Part shown: positions 45,300 through 55,033 of the stretch, piece after piece | Position numbering within the stretch: the first letter of the stretch is position 1 | Layout of the letters: each line of letters opens with the position of its first letter | Assembly: GCA_022818135.1 (NCBI GenBank) | Contig: JAFMSR010000033.1 | Coordinates: forward strand, 201,001 to 265,000 | Source: Saxidomus purpurata | Taxonomy: Eukaryota > Mollusca > Bivalvia > Venerida > Veneridae | Length of the DNA stretch: 64,000 nt | Direction of reading: 5' to 3' | Notes under the pieces: model-generated | Told to the model about the DNA's origin: nothing | Databases searched by the model: none | Seen by the model: only the letters and a program-made list of their open reading frames with translations | Translations under genes and position numbers: made by a program

Positions 45300-46286
45300 T
45301 CTTTTTAACTGGAAGACATGATGTGGTAAATGGTGAATATTTGGTCAATTTGACCTTTTGACCTTGATAGTGACCTTGATAGTGACCTTGCATGATACTC
45401 AAAATAAAATAAGTGCTGCTATATAAACATAAAAACACTTGCAGTATAATTATGCAAAAAATGGCTTTCTTTATCCGATGTTATTTTAATAATTTGAAGA
45501 AATAATGTGGTAAAATGATTAATATTTTGGTCAATTTGACCTTTGACCTTGAATATGACCTTGATAATGACCTTGTATGAAACTGCATATACCATATTTA
45601 GTTTGCACATTTATATGGTTAATGTATTTGTGTGCTTCTTTTGCAGCTACCTTTTTAATAAATATTTTATACTTTGACATTTAAAAAAAGCTACCTAAAT
45701 CGAAACACGGCGGCCATCTTGGATTTCTCGGCCCGCACCAAAAATGTGCATTTTATGCCGGTTATCCGATAAACTTTAGAGTCCCCCGAACATTTTGACA
45801 TATGACTCATTTTGTTCATTTTTGTGACCCATTTACTTCATACGAAGCCACTTTTGGAAACTTTGCTGCTCTATTATAAGGCATTACATCATTTTTTAAT
45901 GTACGATTTATAATAATTATAAGGAAATAGGAAAACCATATCAAGAATACGTTATACATTACACATGTTTTCAAAAGGACGTGCTACTAGTATAAAATGT
46001 TTTACATGATATTAGTATTTTCAGTTGAATCGATAACTTTCTTGTTCACTCTACCTATATAATAATACACTAAAGGATAATAATCAAGGCATACGATATC
46101 TATTATGTAGATATAATTATATTCATGACAGCAACTATAGCAAATGGACTACATTTACAAACGTCTTAACGCACCGATCTACATTATATACTCTTCCTCC
46201 TGATAATGATCAAATTGATGTTTTTAAACGTTCATTATTTATAAAATACGTATCACGCATTCAGTGGATGTAATTCTAAATGTTAC

Positions 46287-46424
46287 CTTCATCACAGATT
46301 GGACCTTGCCATCCTGGTTCACACAAAACAGTAAAACACGTTCCGTTGGAGGGGTCACAACTTGTATTACCACGACAATGGCATATATCCGAACAGTTAT
46401 AGCCGAATGAACGGTAGTCACAGA
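46287..46424 (-). CDS. EGF-like exon, unit A
   Basis: The exon encodes 46 residues: VCDYRSFGYNCSDICHCRGN, then TSCDPSNGTCFTVLCEPGW and QGPICDEG. It has the eight cysteines of laminin/MEGF-type EGF domains found in Draper, MEGF10 and SREC-type receptors. The acceptor is TTTCAAG before TCTGTGAC and the donor is GAAG|GTAACA, both phase 1; the length is 138 nt. It sits in the minus-strand series of EGF and fucolectin exons and is nearly identical to the unit B exon. It is inferred to be part of an extracellular adhesion or scavenger-type protein. Confidence 0.82.
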
Positions 46425-46520
46425 CTTGAAACACAATATTGAAATGCTAAAACATTAAGTTCATTTTTGTACTATTATATCATCGGCATCATATAAACGT
46501 TCTTTACGTACAACATAATT

Positions 46521-47530
46521 GGCCTGGGGACTGAAAGTCCCCGAGGCCTAAGTTAGCATACCAAATTTCAAACACTGCAAGAAATTTAACTGTGCTATGT
46601 GCGAATAACCACTGTAAACATGCGCTATGCAAAAGTAGTGCAAGACAGACCAGATCAATCTTCTGTTTGAATGTCGCATAATGATAAGAACATATTACAA
46701 ATAAAAAGAGTACATACAACTTCAAACGATTGCAAGAAGGTATATAGATTACGGGCTGCATTACTCATTTTTTTCTGTTTTAGAAATTAATGCGCTGTTA
46801 GCTGATTACGGAAGATAATCATATGCATATCACGGAAAAGTACGGATATTTACGGAAATTTACGGAAACGTACGGAGCTCGATATAAGAGTTTGTAGTTT
46901 GATTTTCAAATTTCCGATGTAATTTCATTGACAACTTTGTTATTTACGAACGATTACATATATATTTACCTAAAAATAAATTTCTTTAAAAAAAGATATA
47001 ATTTACGTACATTCCCGAGAAGGAACTCGCGTGATTAAAATCACCCGCAATTTATCGAGGACGCTGCATGTCAAGGCCCAGTGAACGGTTTCACCGATTA
47101 CAACTACAAGGTAACCCAGAATCATTTTTGGTTTTCTCTGTTATACACATTGTACAGTACTGTATTTATATTTTCATTGCTGGTATTGCTCTGTTTATTT
47201 CTGTTTCAAGGTCTTGTCATTGGTACGCAATAATTTTCGATCCACATCATCAGATCATATCGCTTGAAGTTGTACAAAGCGCAGATCGAATTATTTTTAT
47301 TGGCTTGAACAATTTATAATGTTTTTCATTTAACGTACGTTTTATAATAAAACAAACTTCCCTGCCACCCATATATTTGTGAATCATTCATTCTGTGTCA
47401 TATATTGAATTTCGTCCTCTGCACATTTCGACCCGCGCTTTAGGTAAGGTTCAGCGCAAAACACGTAGGTCAAAAGTTGTTTTTCGGGGAGTTAACCTAT
47501 AGCCCCCATGCCTTCAGCGCTCACAGCGCT
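46521..47530. mobile_element. ~1-kb insertion specific to duplicate unit A
   Basis: Units A and B align up to ACGTACAACATAATT (46520 and about 50370), then A continues with a hairpin, GGCCTGGGGACT-GA-AGTCCCCGAGGCC (46521-46548). Alignment with B resumes at about 47545 (ATTCTGAAGAC). The interior holds GTACGGA/TTTACGGAAA repeats near 46840-46880 and an 83-codon ORF (47068-47319) with no recognised domain. Its class is unknown. Confidence 0.6.
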
Positions 47531-49734
47531 TTGATTTTATATTATGCAAACAACCATTCTGAAGACTTCATGTGAAAACATATGCAAATGTTGACTAATG
47601 TGCAATGTTTATCTAAGAATCTTACCACTTACTAATACTTGCTGTAATGCTAGTTTATAGGACTATACAAAGCAAGACTGTTTTCGGAAATTTTTGTAAA
47701 TTTGCAAAGACTATCATTTTAAATTTAAGATCACATGGGTAGATATCCGGTATTTAAATATACATGTAGCAATAACTTGACACACTTTTGGATTGTCCCA
47801 CACCTGTTTATTTTATATCCTTTGTTTGAACATTTCTGAAATTTCTGAACGTCGAAAGTCTGATATTTCTCTGATATTGAATGCAAATTAAATTAATGTT
47901 GATGTTTTCTAACGTCTGTTTCTCCCTATTTTGGACCCAAAGCCTATAACCTGAACTGGTTTTCGTTGTCACTATACCTGTTCAATGATCTGCAAGAAAT
48001 TGTCATGCTTTTTCGATAAGAATAATTGATGGAACCGCTTAGTCTGTCCAAAGTCAAGGTTATGGTAAATGACAAATTCTGCTCACAGATGGTCACTTGT
48101 GTTTCACAAGCAGTGAATGAAAGCGAGAGTAAATATGATCACCCTAATTCAAAAGTTACATACAAAAACTTTCAAATGATATTTGCAAATGCTTTTGCAA
48201 AGTGCTCGTTGGTAATGTATGCTTTCCACATAATCATAATATTGCAGGCTTCAAAATATGCAGCTCGAAAGAAATTCCTTCTGTATAGTTTTGGGTTATG
48301 TCAAGGAAATATAATAAAAATATTGCAAGTTAGGCAAAGAAAAAAGTATCATTTTTACACTTTCTCTTAATTTTCTACATCATGACCGCAAATAAAAAAT
48401 ATATATTATACATCCCTTGCACAATTTGAGGTAAATTCCTCACGTGCATGAGCAACAATAATAAAGATAAATAATTAAAAAAAACTATTAAGTTATGGTT
48501 ATTGGAAATGTGTTTGCTCTTAATGAACCCATTCAGTTTGAAAATATAAAACTGATGGCTTTAATGTTTCTTGAATTTTCTTTGTAAATAGTGTAACAAA
48601 AGTAGTAAAGGGGGTAAATTTTAAGAAAGAGCTATGACAAAGTCGTGGTTCTTTAAAAGTGGACTTGCCATTACATCTTTTATGCCAATTGAGACAATAA
48701 TTATTAGTACTTTTAGAGTCTACAATTCACTTATCAAGAACATTTAATCATGGAGATAACTGAAGATACTATACTAACATATCCTCTTTCCTGGAACGGC
48801 AAATGTTTATAAAGAAGCAGAAAGTGTTTTCTAGTGTTTGAACCGTTGTAAAAAATGTTTCTATGAGTTTCTATGAGTTTCTGAATAAAAACTGTTGTCA
48901 ATGCTCTCACGGGCAACCGCTAGCTTGCCAGACTTTTATGAAACTTGGAGACACACACTAACAATCATTATTAATTGCGACCAAAATTAGGCAAATTCAA
49001 ACGTAGTCAAACAGTGACTATATAAAAACGAATATGTGTGTACAGCGTTGGTTGTTTTACTTAGTGATTCCATCTTCGTTCTTGTTTCAAATATGCATAC
49101 AATTTAAGAGTGTCATTCAGCAATGGGGTAACCATTATTTGTATGATTCATTGAATTACATGTATAAAAGAGCTCCGTAAAAGCCCGTGACGGAAGCTGC
49201 GTTTGACTCGAAACGTTTCTCGTTATTTTATGCACCCCTTTGCAGCCCGAATATTTTGCATGCGCGCGAGACAAGACTGTTGTTTATGTGCTGTTAAAGC
49301 GAAAGAACTGAAGTATTAGTCTTACAAGATTTTAAAATAACCGAATCCTTCTAAATAATTTATTTCGGACAACTTCATTTTGTGACGGATACTTCTGGTA
49401 TACTAGTATAGACAATTAAGGCATTTTGATTGTTAATGTAAAGTCTGATCTTAATGTAAAATAGTTATGTGTTGAATTCGAAAAAATAGGCAAAAACTGT
49501 TCTAGACGTCGTATCAATTAACTGCTACATCAATTAGAGATGTACATATTTCATTCGTTTTATGACATTGTGCTTTTTTTTAAGCCTCCAAATATTTGTT
49601 TATTTCTTCAATAAGACATCTAAGCCATCATTTGCTATGTTTTTAATAAAACCATTAAATCATTTTGAAATAATAAATGTAAATGTTAACATTTTCCGAT
49701 CTGCTATCCATGTCATTTTGTCATCTTTTAATGT
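47531..49734. other. Intron sequence of unit A
   Basis: Non-coding, aligned in part with unit B introns. The 114-codon plus ORF at 48026-48370 is disrupted in the unit B counterpart, so it is probably not a gene. Confidence 0.6.
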
Positions 49735-50124
49735 ACGACCGAGAATAATAATAAGGAAATAGGAAAACCATATCAAGACTGCGTTATACATTGCACATGT
49801 TTTCTAAAGTATGCGCTACTTGTATAAATTGTTTAACATGATATTTGTATTTTCAGTTGTATCGATAGCTATCTTATTCACTCTACCTATATGATAATAC
49901 ACTAAACGATCATAATCAAGGCATACGTGATATATCACGACATTTGTAGCCATAATTTGTTTCAATACTATTGTAGCACATGGACTACATCTTTAATCGG
50001 CTAAAAGTACCTTTAAACAACATATACCTTCTCCCGTCTGATGATTATCAAATTAGTTTGTTTAAACGTACATTATTTATAAAATACGTATCACGCATTC
50101 AGTGGATTTAATTCTACATGTTAC

Positions 50125-50262
50125 CTTCATCACAGCTTAGCCCTTTCCATCCTTGTTCGCATAAACCAGTAAAACATGTTCCGTTGGAGGGGTCACAAGT
50201 TGTATGATCACGACAATGGCATATATCTGAACAGTTATAGCCGAATGAACGGTAGTCACAGA
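50125..50262 (-). CDS. EGF-like exon, unit B
   Basis: It encodes VCDYRSFGYNCSDICHCRDH, then TTCDPSNGTCFTGLCEQGW and KGLSCDEG. All eight cysteines are kept. The splice sites are the same as in unit A (CAAG before TCTGTGAC; GAAG|GTAACA), phase 1 at both ends, 138 nt. Differences from unit A are mostly in the loop after Cys4 and near Cys7-Cys8. A Penelope-like composite insertion lies about 170 bp upstream of the acceptor. Confidence 0.82.
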
Positions 50263-50437
50263 CTTGAAACAAAAAATTGAAATGTTACATTAATATTAAA
50301 TCATTAAGTTCATTTTTGTACTTTTATATCTATGGAGCCACATATATGTTCTTTACGTACAACATAATTCTATTTTGTGTAATCAAATATTCTGAAGACG
50401 TCACGTACAAAGAGATCCAAATGTAAAATAATGTGCA

Positions 50438-50767
50438 ATGTTTTCATGCTACATAATATTGCTACATGTATGTATAAAATGGGAAGTTATCATCAACAGA
50501 AATCCTGTTAGGCAACAAAACGGACAATCCAACAGACAACGAACAGAAAATGCCGATATTCAAAACTTTATTTCAAAACTTTATTCAAATTTCAATGCTA
50601 ATAATCGTCAACAACAAAATAGAAGGGAATCTCAAAAACAACAAAGAAGACCTTGGAGGGACAGGTCTAACAATTCTCAGACAACTGATATAACAGATGT
50701 GGCCGCTCCAGAAAATTTTGATTCTTTTTTAGAGGCGGACCACAATTGGAGCAGCGGACATTTTTAA
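50438..50767 (+). CDS. Polar Q/N/R-rich ORF next to Penelope-like end
   Basis: This 109-codon frame has a polar body: QQNGQSNRQRTENADIQNF, then NRQQQNRRESQKQQRRPW and a C-terminal acidic-aromatic FDSFLEADHNW. No domain is recognised. It is followed at 20 bp by a TGATGACGTCATCA palindrome and at 105 bp by a hammerhead-like motif, so it probably belongs to the plus-strand retroelement whose tail lies here. It may be a gag-like or N-terminal fragment. Its start codon is uncertain because the first 20 residues resemble flanking intron. Confidence 0.4.
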   Translation: MFSCYIILLHVCIKWEVIINRNPVRQQNGQSNRQRTENADIQNFISKLYSNFNANNRQQQNRRESQKQQRRPWRDRSNNSQTTDITDVAAPENFDSFLEADHNWSSGHF

Positions 50768-50871
50768 GCCTAAATTAAACAATAACTGATGACGTCATCA
50801 TTTTTGACGTTGTGTAGACATGTGTACACAACTTTGACGTTACGTTGCTAAGTAATTTATATTGTATGCTA

Positions 50872-50910
50872 TATTTGCCCTGATGATATAGTGAAACCGG
50901 TTGGCAAATA
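50872..50910 (+). ncRNA. Hammerhead-ribozyme-like motif (type I), plus strand
   Basis: Stem I is TATTTGCC/GGCAAATA (8 perfect pairs). The core is CTGATGA (50880-50886) and GAAA (50893-50896). Stem III is the palindrome ACCGGT, leaving T50902 as the cleavage-site nucleotide. Stem II (TATAGT) is hardly paired, which could lower activity. Hammerheads of this minimal type are known in Penelope-like elements. Confidence 0.6.
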
Positions 50911-50946
50911 CAAAAAGAAAAACTCATATAGTGTCATTTTTTCATT

Positions 50947-50968
50947 TATATATATATATATATATATA
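50947..50968. repeat. (TA)11 at the junction of two retroelement tails
   Basis: Eleven TA repeats separate the plus-strand and minus-strand hammerhead-bearing arms. Confidence 0.95.
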
Positions 50969-51027
50969 AGTAATTAAATAAAAATGACTTGATATGGCTT
51001 TAAAATAATGATTTAATTAACTAAATT

Positions 51028-51067
51028 AACTGTGCTACGCGTTTCATACAATTCATCAGGCACAATT
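51028..51067 (-). ncRNA. Hammerhead-ribozyme-like motif (type I), minus strand
   Basis: On the minus strand stem I is AATTGTGC/GCACAGTT (8 pairs, one G-U). The core is CTGATGA and GAAA, stem II is ATTGTAT (two weak pairs), and stem III is the palindrome ACGCGT with a GTA cleavage triplet. The palindromic stem III would allow a two-molecule (dimeric) ribozyme, as proposed for other hammerheads with very short stem III. Confidence 0.65.
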
Positions 51068-51146
51068 GTAGTGAATGACATTGTTTCCATGACGTTGACG
51101 TCATAACTTCCTGCAAGGGAGATTACTGTTGTAAAAATCCAGATAA

Positions 51147-51443
51147 TTAATGTAAATTGATGGCGTTAAGCCTTGGTTTGAATTTGTTAATAAAATAATT
51201 TTCTTTTGCTAACCTAGCTGAAACACATTTATTTTTTAATTTAAAGAAAGGAAACATTTCAAATTCTTTATTTCCACATCTATCTAAATGTTCACTTAAA
51301 GGAATTTGTCTTGTTGAAGGGTCCCTTATTTGTTGTGAATGGATTGTTCTACGTGTTCTTAGTTTTTCTCCAGTTTGGCCAATATAGTATTCCCTACACC
51401 CGGTACACGTTATAACATACATATATATATATTGCACCTGCAT
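51147..51443 (-). CDS. GIY-YIG endonuclease domain of a Penelope-like element (partial)
   Basis: The frame reads YVITCTGCREYYIGQTGEKL, then RTRRTIHSQQIRDPSTR, IPLSEHLDRCGNKEF and LAKENYFINKFKPRLNAINL. The YYIG block is the GIY-YIG core. R in RTRR, H in EHLDRCG and E in KENYF occupy the places of conserved catalytic or structural residues. This domain forms the C-terminus of Penelope-like retroelement proteins and nicks target DNA for target-primed reverse transcription. The frame ends shortly after the domain, as expected for the C-terminus. No RT sequence lies upstream on the minus strand, so this is a 5'-truncated copy. The domain itself has no internal stop. Confidence 0.8.
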   Translation of the reverse strand: MQVQYIYMYVITCTGCREYYIGQTGEKLRTRRTIHSQQIRDPSTRQIPLSEHLDRCGNKEFEMFPFFKLKNKCVSARLAKENYFINKFKPRLNAINLH

Positions 51444-51470
51444 CTTTTAAATGAAAAAAAATGTTTTGAC

Positions 51471-52560
51471 CTTATTTTTAAAAGATGTTCACATTACTTG
51501 AGACATATCTTAAAGTAACATATGCTTGATCTTCAGACATTGAATGGACACTGAACTCTTTGCACAATCGCACAGTACAACATGTCTTAACCGTTACCTG
51601 AAATAAAATGAGTTGAAAATGTAAGTTTCTACTAATGCATGTCGGAATTCTGCTATCAGAACTTTGCATTAACTTGAGTACTTGTGTTTCATAAGCAGCG
51701 AATGAAATTGAGATCAAAAATGATCACACTAATTCAAAAGATACATATGATATGGGTCGGCAATACTCTTGTGAAGTGCTCATTGGTAATATTCGCTCTA
51801 TCTCTGCATGGTAATAAATGGTACTGAACTCAAAACATGCAGTTTCAAAAAGATCCTTCTGTATAGAATTGGGTTTTAACAAGAACAAAAAATAAAAATT
51901 GTCAAATCAGGCAAAAGAGAAAATATTATAGTTGCACTTTCACTAATTTTCTACAATAGGATCGAATTTAACAATGATATCTACATTCCTTGAATATCAT
52001 AAGGTAAATTTCTCACATGCACAAGAAACAATAACTAAGAGAATTAAATCGAAAAGAGTTATGGCTATTGAATAATGCATTTTATCCAATTATTTTGACA
52101 CATGCGCAGAAGACAAGGCTACTGTCTATGTGCCGTTAAAGCGAATGAACTTAAGTATTTGTATAACGAGATTTTTAAATAACCGAATATTTTTAAACAA
52201 AAACTATTTTCAAAAAAGAAAAAAATCTGCATTTTGTGACGGATACTACTTGCATACCAGTATATATAATCAAGACTGTTTTGAACTGTTTATATAAAGT
52301 CTGATTTTGATGTAAAACTTTCAGTGTTGGATTCAAATAAAAAGGCAAATACTGTTAAAACACTTATATAAATGAATTGCTAATTCAAATGGTGAAGTAT
52401 TTTTTGACACATAAGACATCCATGTGATGACATGTGCTTCTTATTAAACTTCTAAATGTTTATTGATCTTTTCAATTACTTAAAGGCATTTTTAATACAT
52501 CCCTTATTATGTCTTTAAAATTAAAATTTATTTCTTTTGAAATAAAATGTTACTGTTAAC
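51471..52560. other. Intron sequence of unit B
   Basis: Non-coding and partly aligned with unit A (48.0-49.69 kb). No other feature seen. Confidence 0.6.
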
Positions 52561-52801
52561 ATTTGTCGATCAGCCATCACTGTCACTTTGTCACGAAAAT
52601 GTATGGTATATATATTCAGCAATTGATATAACGATAATTGTGTTTATAATATTGTGGATACGCCAACCAATATCCAATCACCGTGTATTTTAAAGACATC
52701 TCATTACACTTACTATAGCAACTGGACAACATTTACAATCGTCTTAAAGCACCGATCTACAATATTTACCTTCTTCCGCCTGATGATGATCAAATTCTTA
52801 C

Positions 52802-52939
52802 ATTCATTACACGCATTCCCCTTCCATCCAACCAAACAACCGCTTTGTGTACAATTTCCTGTTTCTGCATTACATAGTTGTTTGTCTGCACAGTGACACT
52901 GGTTTGTACACTTATCACCAAAAGCTCCATTTCGACACT
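52802..52939 (-). CDS. EGF-like exon, unit C
   Basis: It encodes ECRNGAFGDKCTNQCHCADK, then QLCNAETGNCTQSGCLVGW and KGNACNE, with all eight cysteines. The acceptor is CTTCAG before AGTGTCG and the donor is GAAT|GTAAGA, a near-consensus site. Both introns are phase 1 and the exon is 138 nt. The exon sequence is closer to the canonical MEGF/SREC form than units A and B, while the adjoining intron (52711-52797) still aligns with theirs. It is the most likely of the EGF exons to be in use. Confidence 0.85.
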
Positions 52940-53319
52940 CTGAAGCATACATCAATCTAGGATATACATGTATGCTTGAAACATGAACGCGTGTAGCAAG
53001 CGACACAAAATTATTTATCACTTGCGCTATTCACACATCTTATACATAATCTGTGTGTTCTTAAAAGGTAAAATGTAACTACTTCCTTGATATCAAATAA
53101 TGTTGTCATGATTAAATATCAAGAAAGGAATCCATTTCAGCATTAGTTCACGTCACTTCAAACAACAAGCCGTCATTGAATCAAATTCAAGATTTGTATT
53201 TCAATATTTAAATTCATTTTGTTGATAACGTGAGGGCTACCATATGTAATTTGAAAGATTGGCGAACAAAACCCATATATGGAAAATTCTTCTTTTACTT
53301 TTTGATTGAACTCTATTCC
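52940..53319. other. Intron, no recognised feature
   Basis: AT-rich sequence without coding or repeat signal. Confidence 0.45.
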
Positions 53320-54140
53320 ATATCATCGTCTGTCTGTCTGTCCGTCTGTCTGTCAGTCCGCACGCCTGCACTTCGTATCCGGGCTGTAACTTCTCACGAC
53401 ACCTACATAGAGGGTAAAGGTCGCACTTGTAATATAGGGTTATATACCAGCATTTCCTGTCCGGACTGTAACTTCTTAATGCATACACTAATTTTGAAAT
53501 AAGTTAATGCTGTTCATACACAAGGGGTATTTCATGCATCACATACGGAGAGCTACCTTTAATGCCGAGGTAACACTTATTTCTGAAATCCGATAAGGTA
53601 GGATTATATACCAGCACTTCACGGTATGTATCTTCTACATGCATAGAATGATTATGAAATTTACTTTAACTAATTGTTGCAAATACTTGAAGGTTATGTC
53701 ATGCAACCTACCGTTGAAGCTGCCTTGATTATCAAGATTACACTTTTGGCTTAAAATGTAATAAAGGGTTATATACTATTATTTCATGTCCGGGCAGTAA
53801 CTTCAACATGCACTGACTGGGGGTTATTTGATGGTCAAGGTCACATTAAGGGCTCCAACTTGTAAAAAAGAATTTGTCCCGGTAGTGTGACTGGACTGTA
53901 ACCTCTGCACATTAGACTACTTTTGAAATAATTCCCCACATTTATGGTCCATACTTTGACTGCTAAAGTTTAACTGTTAGGTTCAAAAGTCGAAAGACTA
54001 CAGCTTCTCATCATCTGGAGGGATGTTTTTGAAATCTGGGCCAAATGTTCACCTCGTGGATACAACATGCATGCTCATGTTTTACCCAATCCTGCTCAAG
54101 ATCAATGGCACATTGTCAAAGGTCATGTTTCTATATAATT
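53320..54140. repeat. Dispersed element with internal tandem units and GTCT tract
   Basis: A (GTCT)n tract (about 53329-53356) is followed by recurrent GTCCGGxCxGTAACTTCT phrases at about 53379, 53460, 53789 and 53889, with GGTTATATACCAGCA phrases between. This is the same general plan as other bivalve elements with GTCTGTCTGTC subtermini and internal repeats. Non-coding. Confidence 0.55.
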
Positions 54141-54639
54141 AAACCTTTTGAAGGATTTTCTTTCACATTTGAGTAAATATTTAATTCATTTAAACCGCTT
54201 CATGAAAAACGGAAACAAAATATCTTGTACAGATATTTTAACATTTAGAGGGCATTTTGCTGATATTAGGAAATAATTTCATAATCTCATAATAGGGTAA
54301 AATATTTAAATTCTTAACAATGTAAATGTTTCTGTTACTGTTAGAGTATTGTAGAACTCTAACAACGATTCCTCTTGATAAGCTTCTGTATCCCATTCAT
54401 TCAAATGTACTGGATTTAATTACATGTAAAACAAACATAAAAAATTAGCAATCTATCTAAGTTCTAAAAGTTGATCATAACGAGGTAATGGCTTAGTAGG
54501 ATTTTTACCCGTGAGCTATGACCTATTATAGAATAAATAAATATAAAAGTTCAGTCAAGGCACAATGCATAAAATCTAACTATAGTTAGATAAAGTTTGT
54601 TAAATCTTCTGTTAATACATTATTATCTCGTATTATTTC
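54141..54639. other. Intron, no recognised feature
   Basis: No coding or repeat signal noticed. Confidence 0.4.
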
Positions 54640-54765
54640 AGGAGAGAGTTTATAAAAAAGCTTTTAACTTTCTACTAGTTCATGTATGTACCAATGATAT
54701 TATGTTCATATTTTGTAAATGTTTTGTATTAATAAGATATTGTTTAAACTAAACTGATACTTGTA
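54640..54765 (+). mobile_element. LINE 3'-tail fragment
   Basis: GGAGAGAGTTTATAAA, AGCTTTTAACTTTCTACT and AAGATATTGTTTAAACTAAA match the 3' end of the LINE at 35562-38590 (GGAGAGAGTATATAAA, GAGCTTTCTACT, AAAATATTGTTTAAACCAAA). It is a heavily 5'-truncated copy. Confidence 0.7.
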
Positions 54766-55033
54766 TTACGTATATGTTTAGATAAAAGCAAAAATGCTAT
54801 TGTTATTTACATATGCATGGACATAAATATAAGGATCGCTGTTTGTACGCAACAAGTTACATATACATCTGAGTATGTAATATTAATATACATGTACTAA
54901 CTTGATGAGCAGCATATATAATATTTTCTACTTCGACTTTAAAATGTCTTCCTAATTACTGCGGTAATTGGACATGTTCATCTTAAAAATATTGAAAAGA
55001 TGTAGATAACAAGTTGTATAAATAAAGTTTAAC

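Larger units (their letters stand above)
43493..45612. repeat. ~190-bp tandem repeat split by a LINE
   Basis: Units contain AAGCACTTGCAGTATAA, ATATGACTTTCTTTAT, AATGTGGTAAAAT, GGTCAATTTGACCTTTTGAC and ACTCAAAATAAAAT. Copies lie at about 43493-43688 and 43690-43756 (cut), then 45299-45420 and 45421-45610. The LINE at 43757-45298 separates the two halves. Confidence 0.8.
50787..50968 (+). mobile_element. Penelope-like retroelement end (plus strand) to (TA)n
   Basis: Order: 14-bp palindrome TGATGACGTCATCA (50787-50800), stem-loop GTTGTGTA...TACACAAC (about 50809-50832), hammerhead-like motif (50872-50910), CATATAGTGTCATTTTTTCA, then (TA)n at 50947-50968. The minus-strand arm on the other side of the (TA)n has the same order and similar sequence. 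Confidence 0.6.
50969..51470 (-). mobile_element. Penelope-like retroelement 3' portion (minus strand)
   Basis: Reading on the minus strand: GIY-YIG endonuclease (51443-51147), a 3' region with TGACGTCA (51096-51103), a hammerhead-like motif (51028-51067), CATATCAAGTCATTTTTATT, then the (TA)n. The reverse transcriptase part is missing, so the copy is strongly truncated at its 5' side. Confidence 0.75.
45850..52560 (-). repeat. Tandem duplication of an EGF exon with its introns
   Basis: 45880-46510 aligns with 49735-50370 (shared ATAAGGAAATAGGAAAACCA, CACTCTACCTATAT and the exon itself). About 48080-48370 aligns with 51680-51960, and 49250-49690 with 52100-52570 (shared TTTTGTGACGGATACT and AACCGAAT). 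The start of a third unit is recognisable at 52711-52797. Unit A spans about 45.85-49.7 kb and unit B about 49.7-52.56 kb; unit C follows. Each unit carries one 138-nt EGF exon. Confidence 0.85.

Noticed and set aside
45166..45438. Leucine-rich ORF on the minus strand
   Set aside because: It is created by the (TAA)n tail of the LINE.
46239..46436. Minus ORF over the unit A EGF exon in a different frame
   Set aside because: The EGF reading in the alternative frame has eight cysteines and proper splice sites; the longer ORF is a shadow.
48026..48370. 114-codon ORF in unit A intron
   Set aside because: The aligned region of unit B (about 51.65-51.96 kb) has the frame broken, so there is no sign of coding constraint.
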